Shown here: positions 34,788-45,492 of the stretch, piece after piece
Numbering within the stretch: position 1 is the first letter of the stretch
How the letters are laid out: each line of letters starts with the position of its first letter
From: Luzula sylvatica
Taxonomy: Eukaryota; Streptophyta; Magnoliopsida; Poales; Juncaceae
Direction: 5' to 3'
Assembly (NCBI GenBank): GCA_946800325.1
Contig: OX326957.1
Location: 14,083,591-14,147,590, forward strand
Length of the DNA stretch: 64,000 bases
The notes under the pieces: generated by a model
Seen by the model: only the letters and a program-made list of their open reading frames with translations
What the model was told of the DNA's origin: nothing
The model's database searches: none
Program-made: the position numbers and the translations under genes

Positions 34788-37437
34788 TAAATAATAAAGC
34801 TTGAAAAAAGAAGAAGAGAAAGATGATGAATTTTTGTTTTTTGAAAAAATGAGAAGAAGAGAAAGATATTAATAGGACTGAAAAAAGTAAAATCGAATAT
34901 ATTCCTTTCTAATAAAGACAAGAAACAATTTCTGAAAAAGTTAAAGGGAATATATTCGTTTTTGGTTCTTTATGACAGTGTAAGGTCTTGTCAATCTTTG
35001 TTTTTCAGAATAAAAATTGATTCTCTTCTATGTATTCAATAAATTCTGGCATCTATAATTTTTGAAATTTTTTTATCTTTATCTTTACAAGAAATATACT
35101 ATACATAATATATTAATTTATTCAACTACTCACATAAAATATACTCAACATAAAATATACCTAACATAAACTATACTCAACATAAACTATTACCATCATT
35201 TACTTACATATTAAATATAACAAAAAACAACAGAAAAAATAATATCCCGAATTTTGGCGGAATTACAAAGTCCGCCATATATAAAACATGATTAAACCAC
35301 GTGAACACATAATTAATCCTAAATTAATGAGTAAGAGAAATGGCGGAGTTACAGATGCCGTCATATTTTATTTGGCGGAGTTACAAAGTCCGCCTTTGTG
35401 TATTTTTGGAATTATCTTCAGAACTTGGTTATTTTGGAAATAAAATATAAAAAGTTGTGTATATACAAAAATCTGCCTAAATATATACTTAAACACTTAA
35501 ACATGACAAATGCAATGTTTCTTCCTTTATGGATATTTTGCATTTCTTGCAAGGATATACAAATTTCATGCATATATAACAACAAATGAAATCATAAAAT
35601 GCATGTGAAAGCCAATCATAACTCACATTATATCATTACTGTAATGTACAATGTCAAATCATATTAATATTTAAAAAATCCATATAAATTTTTTTTCAAA
35701 AAATAATAAAATAAAAACTTAGGTTTTAACTATTAAAATAAAATAATCAAGTCCACATTATACCGATTTTATTTGATTGTTTATTATTTCAAATCAAGTT
35801 ACAATCAAATATAAATAAAATAGAATATGAAAAGTTAAATCAAACATTAATAAATTAATCTATAATCCATAAAAAAATCTATAAAATCGTATAAATATTT
35901 TTTAAATAATTAAAAGAAATCATGTAATTTTGAATATTTTTTTTTCAAAAGTTTTGATATGATTTTTTTCAAAAAAAAATTTGAAATAAAGAATCAGAGT
36001 TTATCTATTAAAACTCAAATAATTTATTAAATTGTAAACCAAACATCAAGTGTTATTCTATTTTTAAAATCCATCTAGAAAATAATTACTATTTTTCATC
36101 AGTTAAATTTTAGTTTTTCCATATTATTATTTATTTAATTATTTTTTCGGTTAATTATGATACACTGTAGTCTTTTAATCAACACAATTAATTGGGACTC
36201 ACTCAGAGCCACTCATCTAATTTCAAGGAGTGTATTGTATGTGATACTTTGAGATTTGGTAGGAATAAATAAATAAAGTATTTTTGAATGTTATTTATAT
36301 TTTATAAAGTATATACCTAATTTATAGTGCCGTGTAAATACAATGCACAATTGTCATAATTCAATTTATTATGTTCAATATATACACTTATTCATATAAT
36401 ATATTATAAATTGTTTATTCTCGTATTAATATCAGAATATAAATGCAGTCGTGAAGTGAAGATAACATCTAACATGTAAAAGAAATTCGTGCATACATTT
36501 ATTTTGATAAAGTAAGAGAGTATGAAAAATAAATAAATAAAATTAAAGGAACAAAACTCATGACTATTCTTAAGCAATGCTACTTGCGTGATGCTTTCAT
36601 ACATTTGTTGTGATATGAGTCTATATAAGTTAATACTCAAATACATCTTGTGCATACATACATAAGATAATATTTCTTAGTACAAAATAACAAATGGATT
36701 CATTGTGTTTCTAATTTATATTAGGATATTGGAGAAAATCTAAAATTTAAACATGCGTAGATCAGATATGGTCATATCGAATGTGATGATATGAAAACTT
36801 ATATAAACCATGTAGTAATCATAGAAATAATATATGTGGGGTTAAATTGTGTTGAGGGCCGTTCCTAATGATAGACAAATAAAGCTATCGCTTTGGGTCT
36901 AAAAGAATTGAGGGCCCTCAGTTAAGTGCAAGTTTGATTTTTCTTACAACTAGATAAGATAGTTATTTGTAATGTTTTTAAACGGATAATGAAAAAAAAG
37001 AAAATAAATATCAAATTCCTGTTCAAAGTCCTGACTCATTCGAGACTGATATTTTCGTCCTAAATTTTTAATTTCACACATACCCTTAAAATCACAAATA
37101 ACACGTACTATGGAATTTATTCCAATATTAACTTAATACATGAACAGTTGCGTATGTAATTTTAAATCATAAAAAATATACAAAATCATGTATTCTTATC
37201 AAAACATAAAACTCTTTGTGATTAAATTATAATGAGTTTGATTAAGATAATTAAAAAAATTTGTGATTTGTGATTTGTTTAATGATAACCATAAATTATT
37301 TTGCTCAAGACAAACACACATCACAAATAATATATCATTGTGAGACAAATTTAAGTATTAAATTCTCTTATACTTAATTAAGTATTTTAACCTTCCTTGA
37401 ATATATTTTATATCACCCTAGATCTTATAGAAGAAAT
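34788..37437. repeat. Duplicated BAHD upstream segment, copy A
   Basis: It matches 40115-42780 with a shift of about 5.33 kb and few differences. It includes a GGCGGAGTTACAAAGTCCGCC motif repeated three times (35251-35395), in part as an inverted pair. From about 35495 to the right it also matches 60620-62340. The 36230-36840 section is the dispersed flank module. At 36850-36930 there is a hAT-terminus-like relic (GAGGGCCGTTCCTAATGATA, then GAGGGCCCTCAG). No intact gene is present. Confidence 0.85.
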
Positions 37438-37453
37438 AAATGATTCTATGCAT

Positions 37454-37588
37454 ATCAATGGGCTCATAACCTAGTTGGTTGAGTATGAGACACAAAAATC
37501 ATATATTGTGAGAGGTTGTGAGTTCGATCCTCATTGACATCAATGGATGGAGGACATATGAGCCTTCTCCATTTATTATATAAAAAAA
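37454..37588 (+). mobile_element. tRNA-derived SINE, copy A
   Basis: It begins ATCAATGGGCTCATAACCTA, where CCTAGTTGGTTGAG resembles a pol III A box, and contains AGTTCGATCCTC, close to a B box (GGTTCGANNCC), about 50 bp on. It ends in an A run. The flanking direct repeat AAATGATTCTATGCAT (37438-37453) recurs as AAATGATTCTCTGCAT (37589-37604), 15 of 16 bases. A pol III head, A tail and long target duplication define a SINE of about 135 bp. Confidence 0.85.
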
Positions 37589-37608
37589 AAATGATTCTCT
37601 GCATGTAG

Positions 37609-37628
37609 CCTAAACCCTAAACCCTAAA
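37609..37628 (+). repeat. Short telomere-like repeat (CCTAAACCCTAAACCCTAAA)
   Basis: Two and a half units of the plant telomere repeat occur right beside the SINE's target duplication. It may be a telo-box or a chance or repair-derived interstitial repeat. Confidence 0.7.
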
Positions 37629-37785
37629 ATTATTGTAAATAAAAAAGATCACTTTACTACACAGATGTTGCTAATTCATTTCGAATTAAATTTTTCTTTA
37701 ATTATTTTTGTATCGTCGTACAAGTATATAATTATTTGCTAATTTTACATCTATTGACTCTTTGTATTGATTCAATATATATTGT

Positions 37786-38343
37786 GGGCTAGGTTCAATG
37801 GCCAACACCCTTGTTTGGCCAACACCCTTGTTTGGCCAACTCGGCCAACAACGTTTATTTCTCAAATTATATAAATGAAAATTAAATTTTAACCGTATAG
37901 ATGCAATCTATATCATTTAGATATGTTGTAGAACAAATTTTGTTTCTTTTGCATTTTTCTATCTAACAAAATCGATAAGCTATTTTCACAACCGTCTATT
38001 TCGGTATTTTTTTAGATTTCGATGAAAGAAAAGTCGGAACATTGTAAAAATTAATCTAAAGTCTATCTATATAATTTAAATTAAATCCAATGAAAAAAAT
38101 TCGAATTTTAAAATTGATTTCATGATGAATCATGTCGTAAATATTGTCATCCGTCAATATCTTTACGTATCATGATGGAGATGATAAAAATATTTATTTT
38201 TCATGAAATTAAATCTATAACATTCTCAAGTGATGTATATCACATCTATGCGGTTGGATTTTTATTTTCATGTATATATTATGAGAAATAAACGTTGTTG
38301 GCCGAGTTGGCCAAACAAGGATGTTGACCATTGAACCTAGCGC
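37786..38343. mobile_element. Mutator-type MITE, 558 bp, with 9-bp target duplication
   Basis: The left terminus GGGCTAGGTTCAATGGCCAA and the reverse complement of the right terminus GCGCTAGGTTCAATGGTCAA continue into TTGGCCAACTCGGCCAACAA and AACGTTTATTTCTCA, giving arms of about 110 bp. The 9-bp direct repeat ATATATTGT lies at 37777-37785 and 38344-38352. The left arm has an extra 17-bp duplication of ACCCTTGTTTGGCCAAC. No coding capacity. Confidence 0.92.
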
Positions 38344-38559
38344 ATATATTGTTATAAAATTGTAAATTATTCAACATTTCCAGAATCAACTCTTTATTCA
38401 TTACCACATTCCCAATTTCCACACACCACGACCCTCACTAAATCATACGAGAAAATTCACTCTTTGTGATACACTTATCATACCTCTGAACAAACAAACA
38501 TTCATAAAAATAACAACAAACACATTACAAAGTACATTCACACGACATACCATGAAGGA

Positions 38560-38610
38560 AAAAAACAACACCTATAGAATGCCCGTGCAATTGCGCGGGG
38601 TAGAAGCTAG
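38560..38610 (+). mobile_element. Helitron 3' terminus
   Basis: GCCCGTGCAATTGCGCGGGG forms a stem-loop (CCCGTGC / GCGCGGG with an AATT loop), followed seven bases later by CTAG and then T. A GC-rich hairpin just before CTRR, with a T host base next, is the Helitron 3' signature, and the CCCGTGC-type hairpin is common in plant Helitrons. I could not place the 5' TC end, so element length is unknown. A phrase just before the hairpin (ACAACACCTATAGAATGCCC) recurs truncated at about 42943-42962. Confidence 0.7.
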
Positions 38611-39152
38611 TTTATATAGAAAGTAGCCAAAACAATTTTTCTCTCTCTTCCAATAATCACCTCCTCCTCCAGACCATATTATTTTTGTATGTTGATTTTC
38701 CTAAAATTTACTTATTTGCATCCAAACATGTTTAACTTTTTGTAATTCCTATACTTTATAATCATGTAGGATTCGTGAAACTCCAATCCTGATTCCTAAA
38801 TGTTACCTTTCCTATACTATTAATTACTTGTACATCCAAACAAACCCTTAGAGGATTCCTGAACTGAAATGGTTTTGGGATACCGGTTCAAAAATATACT
38901 GCAAATAGTTAAATGATCAAATCACATCAAGATGGTATTATTTTTTCCTCGCAAAAGGTGAGGGGTGAACATTACTAAACTCATCTTGTAAATTATTTTA
39001 TAATGTTTTATTACAATTTTTTTTTATATAAAAGCCATTTATCCATATATGGGCAAGGTAAATTTTCTCAAAAATCAATGTGCATATATGGGTCAATCTT
39101 CCTTCGAGATAAATATTGCATTTGTGGTTTATTGCACACATTAATGTGAGCT
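38611..39152. other. Intergenic DNA left of BAHD copy 2
   Basis: No gene is seen. From about 39080 on, the sequence matches 42970 onward (GTGCATATATGGGTCAATCT...), which marks the left edge of a second-round duplication. Confidence 0.6.
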
Positions 39153-39893
39153 TTATGTTGCAACATAATATATACATGTGTACAATCGTTGCTGGAAATA
39201 TGGGAAGGCACCAATAAATCCCTCCCCCATTGAACCTTGGAATTCAACTTGAAGATCGATCGTACCCGCTTCTATCCCGGCGGTCATAATTCCTAACCCG
39301 ACGGTCATCCTTCCTAGCGCATTAAGAACTGCTGGCACGACTGTGTGCCAACTCGGTTTTCCCCACCCAAAATCGACATCATATACCTGCAACTTGGGCG
39401 ACCCACTAAGAATGACCTTTAGTCCATGGAACGATCTAAGATCACATACGGGGTTGTACACGCTTGTACCTCTTAGAGATTGATTTTTGGCTATTGAGAT
39501 AGCTTTTGCAATGCTCGAACACGTCTTTGAGAGCCCGTCTGGTGCCATGAGATTGGTTCCGTTCGACTGAACAATGATTGTGCAAATACAATTAGCACTA
39601 TATGGAGTGTCAATTGGAGGGTCTAGGAGTGCTCTACAGTCCATTGGGAAAACTAGAACGATTGGTGTCGCGTTTTCAATTGTTAGACCCTTGACACGGG
39701 CTACCGCTATCAAAAATTGAGCAGCTAAGACTTGAAATGTTGTCGGAGGAGTTGAGATTAGTCCAGCGGCTTCGTGAATGGCGTGTTGCTTTAAGTTCTG
39801 GACGAATGATAGATCCACTGTCAACAACTTGTGGGTTTTACGATCATCATGATCTTGGATCGAGTTACTGGTATTTTGATTTGTCTGCGCCAA
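39153..39893 (-). pseudogene. BAHD acyltransferase C-terminal half, copy 2 (frame intact)
   Basis: This is the best-preserved copy, a 246-codon open frame equivalent to the C-terminal half of a BAHD acyltransferase. Landmarks are THKLLTVDLSFV, TTFQVLAAQFLIAVARVKG, VFPMDCRALLDPPIDTPYSA, SGSPKLQVYDVDFGWGKP with an intact DFGWG motif, and a C-terminal GEGFIGAFPYFQQ stretch. DFGWG is structural; the catalytic HXXXD sits in the N-terminal half, which is absent upstream. The frame opens at a TTG and the first in-frame ATG lies inside the domain (VFPMDC), so no normal start exists. It is therefore read as a fragment, although the frame itself has not decayed, which suggests a young duplication. Adjacent upstream ORF 39932-40114 mirrors copy 1. 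Confidence 0.85.
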
Positions 39894-39931
39894 AAGAAAA
39901 AGCCAAAGGAAAAATGAAAAGGTTAAAGAAA

Positions 39932-42337
39932 CTATCGGACTTTGTCTATAGATTTGGAATCAGATCTTGTGAAATCGTACATATGACACTCAATAACGAA
40001 CTTATCTTTGTGGGAAACCGGAGGAGATAAGACATGTTTTTTATCAAAAAATGTCTCCTTCAACTCAATATCCCACCATTCTTTTTTGACAGGAGTAGAA
40101 GATGAAGAAGGCAATAAATAATAAAGCTTGAAAAAAGAAGAAGAGAAAGATGATGAATTTTTGTTTTTTGAAAAAATGAGAAGAAGAGGAAGATATTAAT
40201 AGGACTGAAAAAAGTAAAATTGAATATATTCCTTTCTAATAAAGACAAGAAACAATTTCTGAAAAAGTTAAATGGAATATATTCGTTTTTGGTTCTTTAT
40301 GACAGTGTAAGGTCTTATCAATCTTTGTTTTTCAGAACAAAAATTGATTATCTTCTATGTATTCAATAAATTCTGGCATCTATAATTTTTGAAATTTTTT
40401 TATCTTTATCTTTACAAGAAATATACTATACATAATATATTAATTTATTCAACTACTCACATAAATATACTCAACATAAAATATACCTAACATAAACTAT
40501 ACTCAACATAAACTATACTCAACATAAACTATTACCATCATTTACTTACATATTAAATATAACAAAAAACAACAGAAAAAATAATATCCTGAATTTTGGC
40601 GGAATTACAAAGTCCGCCATATATAAAACATGATTAAACCACGTGAACACATAATCAATCCTAAATTAATGAGTAAGAGAAATGGCGGAGTTACAGATGC
40701 CGCCATATTTTATTTGGCGGAGTTACAAAGTCCGCCTTTGTGTATTTTTGGAATTATCTTCAGAACTTGGTTATTTTGGGAATAAAATATAAAAAGTTGT
40801 GTATATACAAAAATCTGGCTAAATATATACTTAAACACTTAAACATGACAAATGCAATGTTTCTTCCTTTATGGATATTTTGCATTTCTTGCAAGGATAT
40901 ACAAATTTCATGCATATATAACAACAAATGAAATCATAAAATGCACGTGAAAGCCAATCATAACTCACATTATATCATTACTGTAATGTACAATGTCAAA
41001 TCATATTAATATTTAAAAAATCCATATAAATTTTTTTTCAAAAAATAATAAAAATAAAAACTTAGAGTTTAACTATTAAAATAAATAATCAAGTCCACAT
41101 TATACCGATTTTATTTGATTGTTTATTATTTCAAATCAAGTTACAATCAAATATAAATAAAATAGAATATGAAAAGTTAAATCAAACATTAATAAATTAA
41201 TCTATAATCCATAAAAAAATCTATAAAATCGTATAAATATTTTTTAAATAATTAAAAGAAATCATGTAATTTTGAATATTTTTTTTTCAAAAGTTTTGAT
41301 ATGATTTTTTTTTTAAAAAAATTTGAAATAAAGAATCAGAGTTTATCTATTAAAACTCAAATAATTTATTAAATTGTAAACCAAACATCAAGTGTTATTC
41401 TATTTTTAAAATCCATCTAGAAAATAATTACTATTTTTCATCAGTTAAATTTTAGTTTTTCCATATTATTATTTATTTAATTATTTTTTTGGTTAATTAT
41501 GATACACTGTAGTCTTTTAATCAACATAATTAATTGGGACTAACTCAGAGCCACTCATCTAATTTCAAGGAGTGTATTGTATGTGATACTTTGAGATTTG
41601 GTAGGAATAAATAAATAAAGTATTTTTGAATGTTATTTATATTTTATAAAGTATATACCTAATTTATAGTGCCGTGTAAATACAATGCACAATTGTCATA
41701 ATTCAATTTATTATGTTCAATATATACACTTATTCATAGAATATATTATAAATTGTTTATTCTCGTATTAATATCAGAATATAAATGCAGTCGTGAAGTG
41801 AAGATAACATCTAACATGCAAAAGAAATTCGTGCATACATTTATTTTGATAAAGTAAGAGAGTATGAAAATAAATAAAAAAAATTAAAGGAACAAAACTA
41901 ATGACTATTCTTAAGCAATGCTACTTGCGTGATGCTTTCATACATTTGTTGTGATATGAGTCTATATAAGTTAATACTCAAATATATCTTGTGCATACAT
42001 ACATAAGATAATATAATACTTCTTAGTAGAAATTAACAAATGGATGCATTGTATTTCTAATTTATATTAAGATATAGGAGAAAATCTAATATTTAAACAT
42101 GTCTTGATCGGAGATGATCACATCAACCGTAATGACACGAAAACTGATATAAATCATATAGTAATCATAGAAATAATATATGTTGTGTTAAATTGTGGAG
42201 AGGGCCGTTCCTAATGATAGACAAATAAAGCTATCGCTTTGGGTCTGAATGAATTGAGGGCCCTCAGTTAAGTGCAAGTTTGATTTTTCTTACAACTAGA
42301 TAAGATAGTTATTTGTAATGTTTTTAAACGGATAATG

Positions 42338-42368
<31 letters not shown>

Positions 42369-42780
42369 CAAATTCCTGTTCAAAGTCCTGACTCATTCGA
42401 GACTGATATTTTCGTCCTAAATATTTAATTTCACACATACCCTTAAAATCAGAAATAACACGTACTATGGAATTTATTCCAATATTAACTTAATACATGA
42501 ACAGTTGCGTATGTAATTTTAAATCATAAAAAAATATACAAAATCATGTATTCTTATCAAAACAAAAAACTCTTTGTGATTAAATTATAATGAGTTTGAT
42601 TAAGATAATTAAACTTTTTTGTGATTTGTGATTTGTTTAATGATAAACATAAATTATTTTGCTCAAGACAAACACACATCACAAATAATATATCATTGTG
42701 AGACAAATTTAAGTATTAAATTCTCTTATACTTAATTAAGTATTTTAACCTTCCTTGAATATATTTTATATCACCCTAGA
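39932..42780. repeat. Duplicated BAHD upstream segment, copy B
   Basis: Near-identical to 34605-37437, shifted by about 5.33 kb, including the GGCGGAGTTACAAAGTCCGCC cluster (40588-40735), the flank module (41580-42180) and the hAT-like relic (42198-42265). It differs by an (AT)n microsatellite at 42341-42369, where copy A has an A-rich stretch. No intact gene is present. Confidence 0.88.
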
Positions 42781-42797
42781 TCTTATAGAAGAAATAA

Positions 42798-42937
42798 ATG
42801 ATTCTATGCATGTCAATGGGCTCATAACCTAGTTGGTTGAGTATGAGACACAAAAATCATATATTGTGAGAGGTTGTGAGTTCGATCCTCATTGACATCA
42901 ATGGATGGAGGACATACGAGGCTTCTCCATTTATTAT
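42798..42937 (+). mobile_element. tRNA-derived SINE, copy B (right end lost)
   Basis: The same SINE as at 37454, with the A-box-like CCTAGTTGGTTGAG and B-box-like AGTTCGATCCTC. The left target-site repeat is present, but the sequence changes at the A tail (TATCAAAAAAACAACACCTA) to the pre-Helitron phrase seen at 38563. The right duplication is missing, so the duplication breakpoint lies in the SINE tail. Confidence 0.82.
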
Positions 42938-42962
42938 CAAAAAAACAACACCTAGAGAATGC

Positions 42963-43394
42963 CCATATTAATGTGCATATATGGGTCAATCTTCCTTCGA
43001 GATAAATATTGCATTTGTGGTTTATTGCACATATTAATGTGAGCTTTATGTTGCAACATAATATATACATGTGTACAATCGTTGCTGGAAATATGGGAAG
43101 GCACCAATAAATCCCTCCCCCATTGAACCTTGGAATTCAACTTGAAGATCGATCGTACCCTGTGTTGCACGGATACGCCGATACGGCGATACGGCGACGC
43201 GTATCGGATACGGCGATACGGCAATTTAATATATGATTTAGGATACGATACGGATACGGCGATACGGCTAAATTCGATTTTTTGAAGTATCCGCGTAACA
43301 TAGATCGTACCCTCTTCTATCTCGGCGGTCATAATTCCTAACCCAAGGGTCATCCTTCCTAGCTCATTAAGGTCTGCTGGTATGATTGTGTGCC
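42963..43394 (-). pseudogene. BAHD copy 3, C-terminal end (left part of split copy)
   Basis: It matches 39080-39350, shifted by about 3.89 kb: the 3' flank (GTGCATATATGGGTCAATCT) and then the end of the BAHD frame (GGAAGGCACCAATAAATCCC, and GGCGGTCATAATTCCTAACC). It is interrupted by a 141-bp MITE at 43162-43302 and by a hAT element beginning at 43395. The rest of this copy continues at 50807. Confidence 0.9.
43162..43302. mobile_element. Small MITE, 141 bp, with 11-bp target duplication
   Basis: Inserted in BAHD copy 3. It starts GTGTTGCACGGATACGCCGA; the reverse complement of its end is TATGTTACGCGGATACTTCA. The interior is made of GATACGGCGATACGG words. GATCGTACCCT flanks it at 43151-43161 and 43303-43313, while the empty site is seen in copy 1 (about 33930-33945). 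The larger repeat at 13.9-14.4 kb belongs to the same family. A duplication of 9-11 bp suggests a Mutator relative. Confidence 0.9.
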
Positions 43395-43930
43395 CAGGGC
43401 CGGACTTGGGCTTTGGCAAAGTTGGCCCAAGTCACAGGCCTCCCTTTTCGATGGGCCGGACTTGGACTTTGGCAAAGTTGGCCCAAATCACAGACTTCCC
43501 TTTTCGATGGGCCACTCTTTTTTTTTTACCTAAGAATAAATATACCGTCATTTTTCCAACCCGGATCCAATACTCAATCTCTTCCTCCATTTTCAACGCG
43601 ACAGTACAGGAGCACGACTCTGGACAGCGATTACAGCTCGAAGCGAGTACAGGAGCACGACTGAATTAGGCTCCGCCTGATGAGTGACAAGACGATGTTG
43701 ATGATAGCCACTGCCACTATCGTCTCCAGTTATTTTTGTGTCTTCAGAATTGGGGTTAATTGGAAAGAAAAGCTCGACGGTTCTTTTTGCGTCTCTGGAT
43801 TGAACCAAGAAGAAGCCCGACGGGAGCCACTGTTCCTGATCCTGACTCACGGCCAGGACGACACTGGATTGAATCAAGAAGCTCGAAATTGGGGGTATGG
43901 GGTTCATTTTTCTAAAGAAGAGAGATAAGA

Positions 43931-44745
43931 TTTATTACACGGGACTTGAAGAACAAAGGTAATTTCATACACTCTTAAGTGGGTCACTGCTATTTTGGTA
44001 ATTATTATCTTGTTTTACTCTCGAAATTGTAAATTTATTCCAATTAATATCTTGTTTTACTCTACCTGATTTGGAATAAAAGATTCACGGCCATTTTTTG
44101 AATTGCTGCTATTTTGAGTCACTGCTTTTTTGGAATAAAGATTCATATGAATTCAACTAACTTAAGTGAGTTGCTGAATTAAACTAAGTGAGTTGCTAAT
44201 ACTGCTATTTATTCCAGATTTGGTAATTAAACTAATATTGCTATTTTTTCATTCTGGCTTAGACGAGATGCTGAATTTTGGCTGAATTTTGAATCTGCAG
44301 CATTGAATTTGAGTCTGCAATTTTCTGCATAATTTTCGTTGCTAACTTTCGCAAAATTTGAAATTCAATAGAACTGGGTTCATTCTTCTCTGAATTTTGG
44401 GCTAACTCTTCGCTGTTTTTTGTGATAATTGTAGGTATAATCATGAGAAATAAAAGAATTTTTTTGTCGGAAAATGAAAAAAGAAGAAAATAAGAAAAGA
44501 CGCGATAATAGAATCGAAAGATTGAATCTTTTAGACAATTGTAAATGATGAGACATTTATCTAAATAGAATAATGATTTGTATATATTGGATTATTTCAA
44601 TTACAATGATATGTGTCTCTATTTATAATAAGAGACCCGTGATTAATCAATCTAATCCACTCACCTAACCTTCTACCTAACCTTACTTAATTACATATAT
44701 AACCCTCTATTACGCGAATTTTTTATTCAATCTCAAAGAGGTGAC
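43931..44745. other. Interior of the hAT element, no gene seen
   Basis: AT-rich DNA with repeated TTGCTGAATT / TGCTATTTT phrases and then an LTR- or intron-like stretch (44560-44700). No coding signature. Confidence 0.5.
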
Positions 44746-45054
44746 ATGGATATGTTTATTACGACTAACACATCGACGGAACATTTAAGTGGTGAGGGAA
44801 ACACGAATTTGATTAATGAAGAGAAAAACACGAATTTGATTAATGAAGAGGAAAACACGAATTTGATTAATGTGGAAAACACGAATTTGATTAATGAAGA
44901 GGAAAACACGAATTTGATTAATGAGGAGGAAAACGAGGATTTGGTTAATGAAGAGGAAAACGTGAATTTGGTTAATGAGGATTTGGTTAATGAAGAGGAA
45001 AACGCGAATTTGATTAATGAAGAGGAAAATATATTTCGCCCAAGATTTATATAA
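44746..45054 (+). CDS. Short ORF with Asn-Leu-Ile-Asn-Glu repeats in hAT element
   Basis: An ATG-started 102-codon frame. Most of it consists of eight- to ten-residue units of the type NLINEEENT, encoded by a 27-bp minisatellite (about 44800-45035; AATTTGATTAATGAAGAGGA core). Unit-length changes keep the frame and most substitutions are conservative, but the array is short enough for this to be chance. It lies just before the LINE insertion in the hAT element and could be an N-terminal exon of its former transposase. No family is recognised; it may not be a gene. Confidence 0.35.
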   Translation: MDMFITTNTSTEHLSGEGNTNLINEEKNTNLINEEENTNLINVENTNLINEEENTNLINEEENEDLVNEEENVNLVNEDLVNEEENANLINEEENIFRPRFI

Positions 45055-45492
45055 TGCAAATTTAATTGATGTATTTGTCTCAAAAAAATGCGAGAATAGC
45101 GATATTTAAATGAATATACTATTTGCATGTTTTGTAATATTTTGAACTTATTTTATTAATATTTATTTAGTTTCACATTAAAGAAATATTTTTTTTGGAT
45201 GATATAATTTCGTAATTTTTTTTTTTTTTTTTTTGAGTAAATTTGGAGGGAGATCAAAAGCTCTCTTCCAAATAATAAATAAATAGAACTATAATTTACA
45301 TCAGTGTTCCAAATTTCACACCTACTTAACCATATACTACATAACTCAAAATTATAACAAGAAAACAAAACTGCTATAATCCATTTAGTAAAAATTCAAT
45401 CGAATTATAAGCCCAAATCAATTATTCAGCCCATTTACTTTTTACTTTCCACTTCCTTCTCTGCGCGTCAGACCAAAAACACAAGTACACGC

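Noticed and set aside
37454..37588. Possible tRNA gene (B-box-like AGTTCGATCCTC)
   Set aside because: No cloverleaf can be drawn; the A tail and long target duplication show a SINE.
39153..39893. Calling BAHD copy 2 a functional acyltransferase gene
   Set aside because: The HXXXD half and any start codon at the frame's beginning are missing, so it can only be a fragment despite its open frame.
45209..45219. Taking the LINE target duplication (TTCGTAATTTT) as fully proven
   Set aside because: Only about seven bases are independent of the poly(A) tail; kept as likely, not certain.
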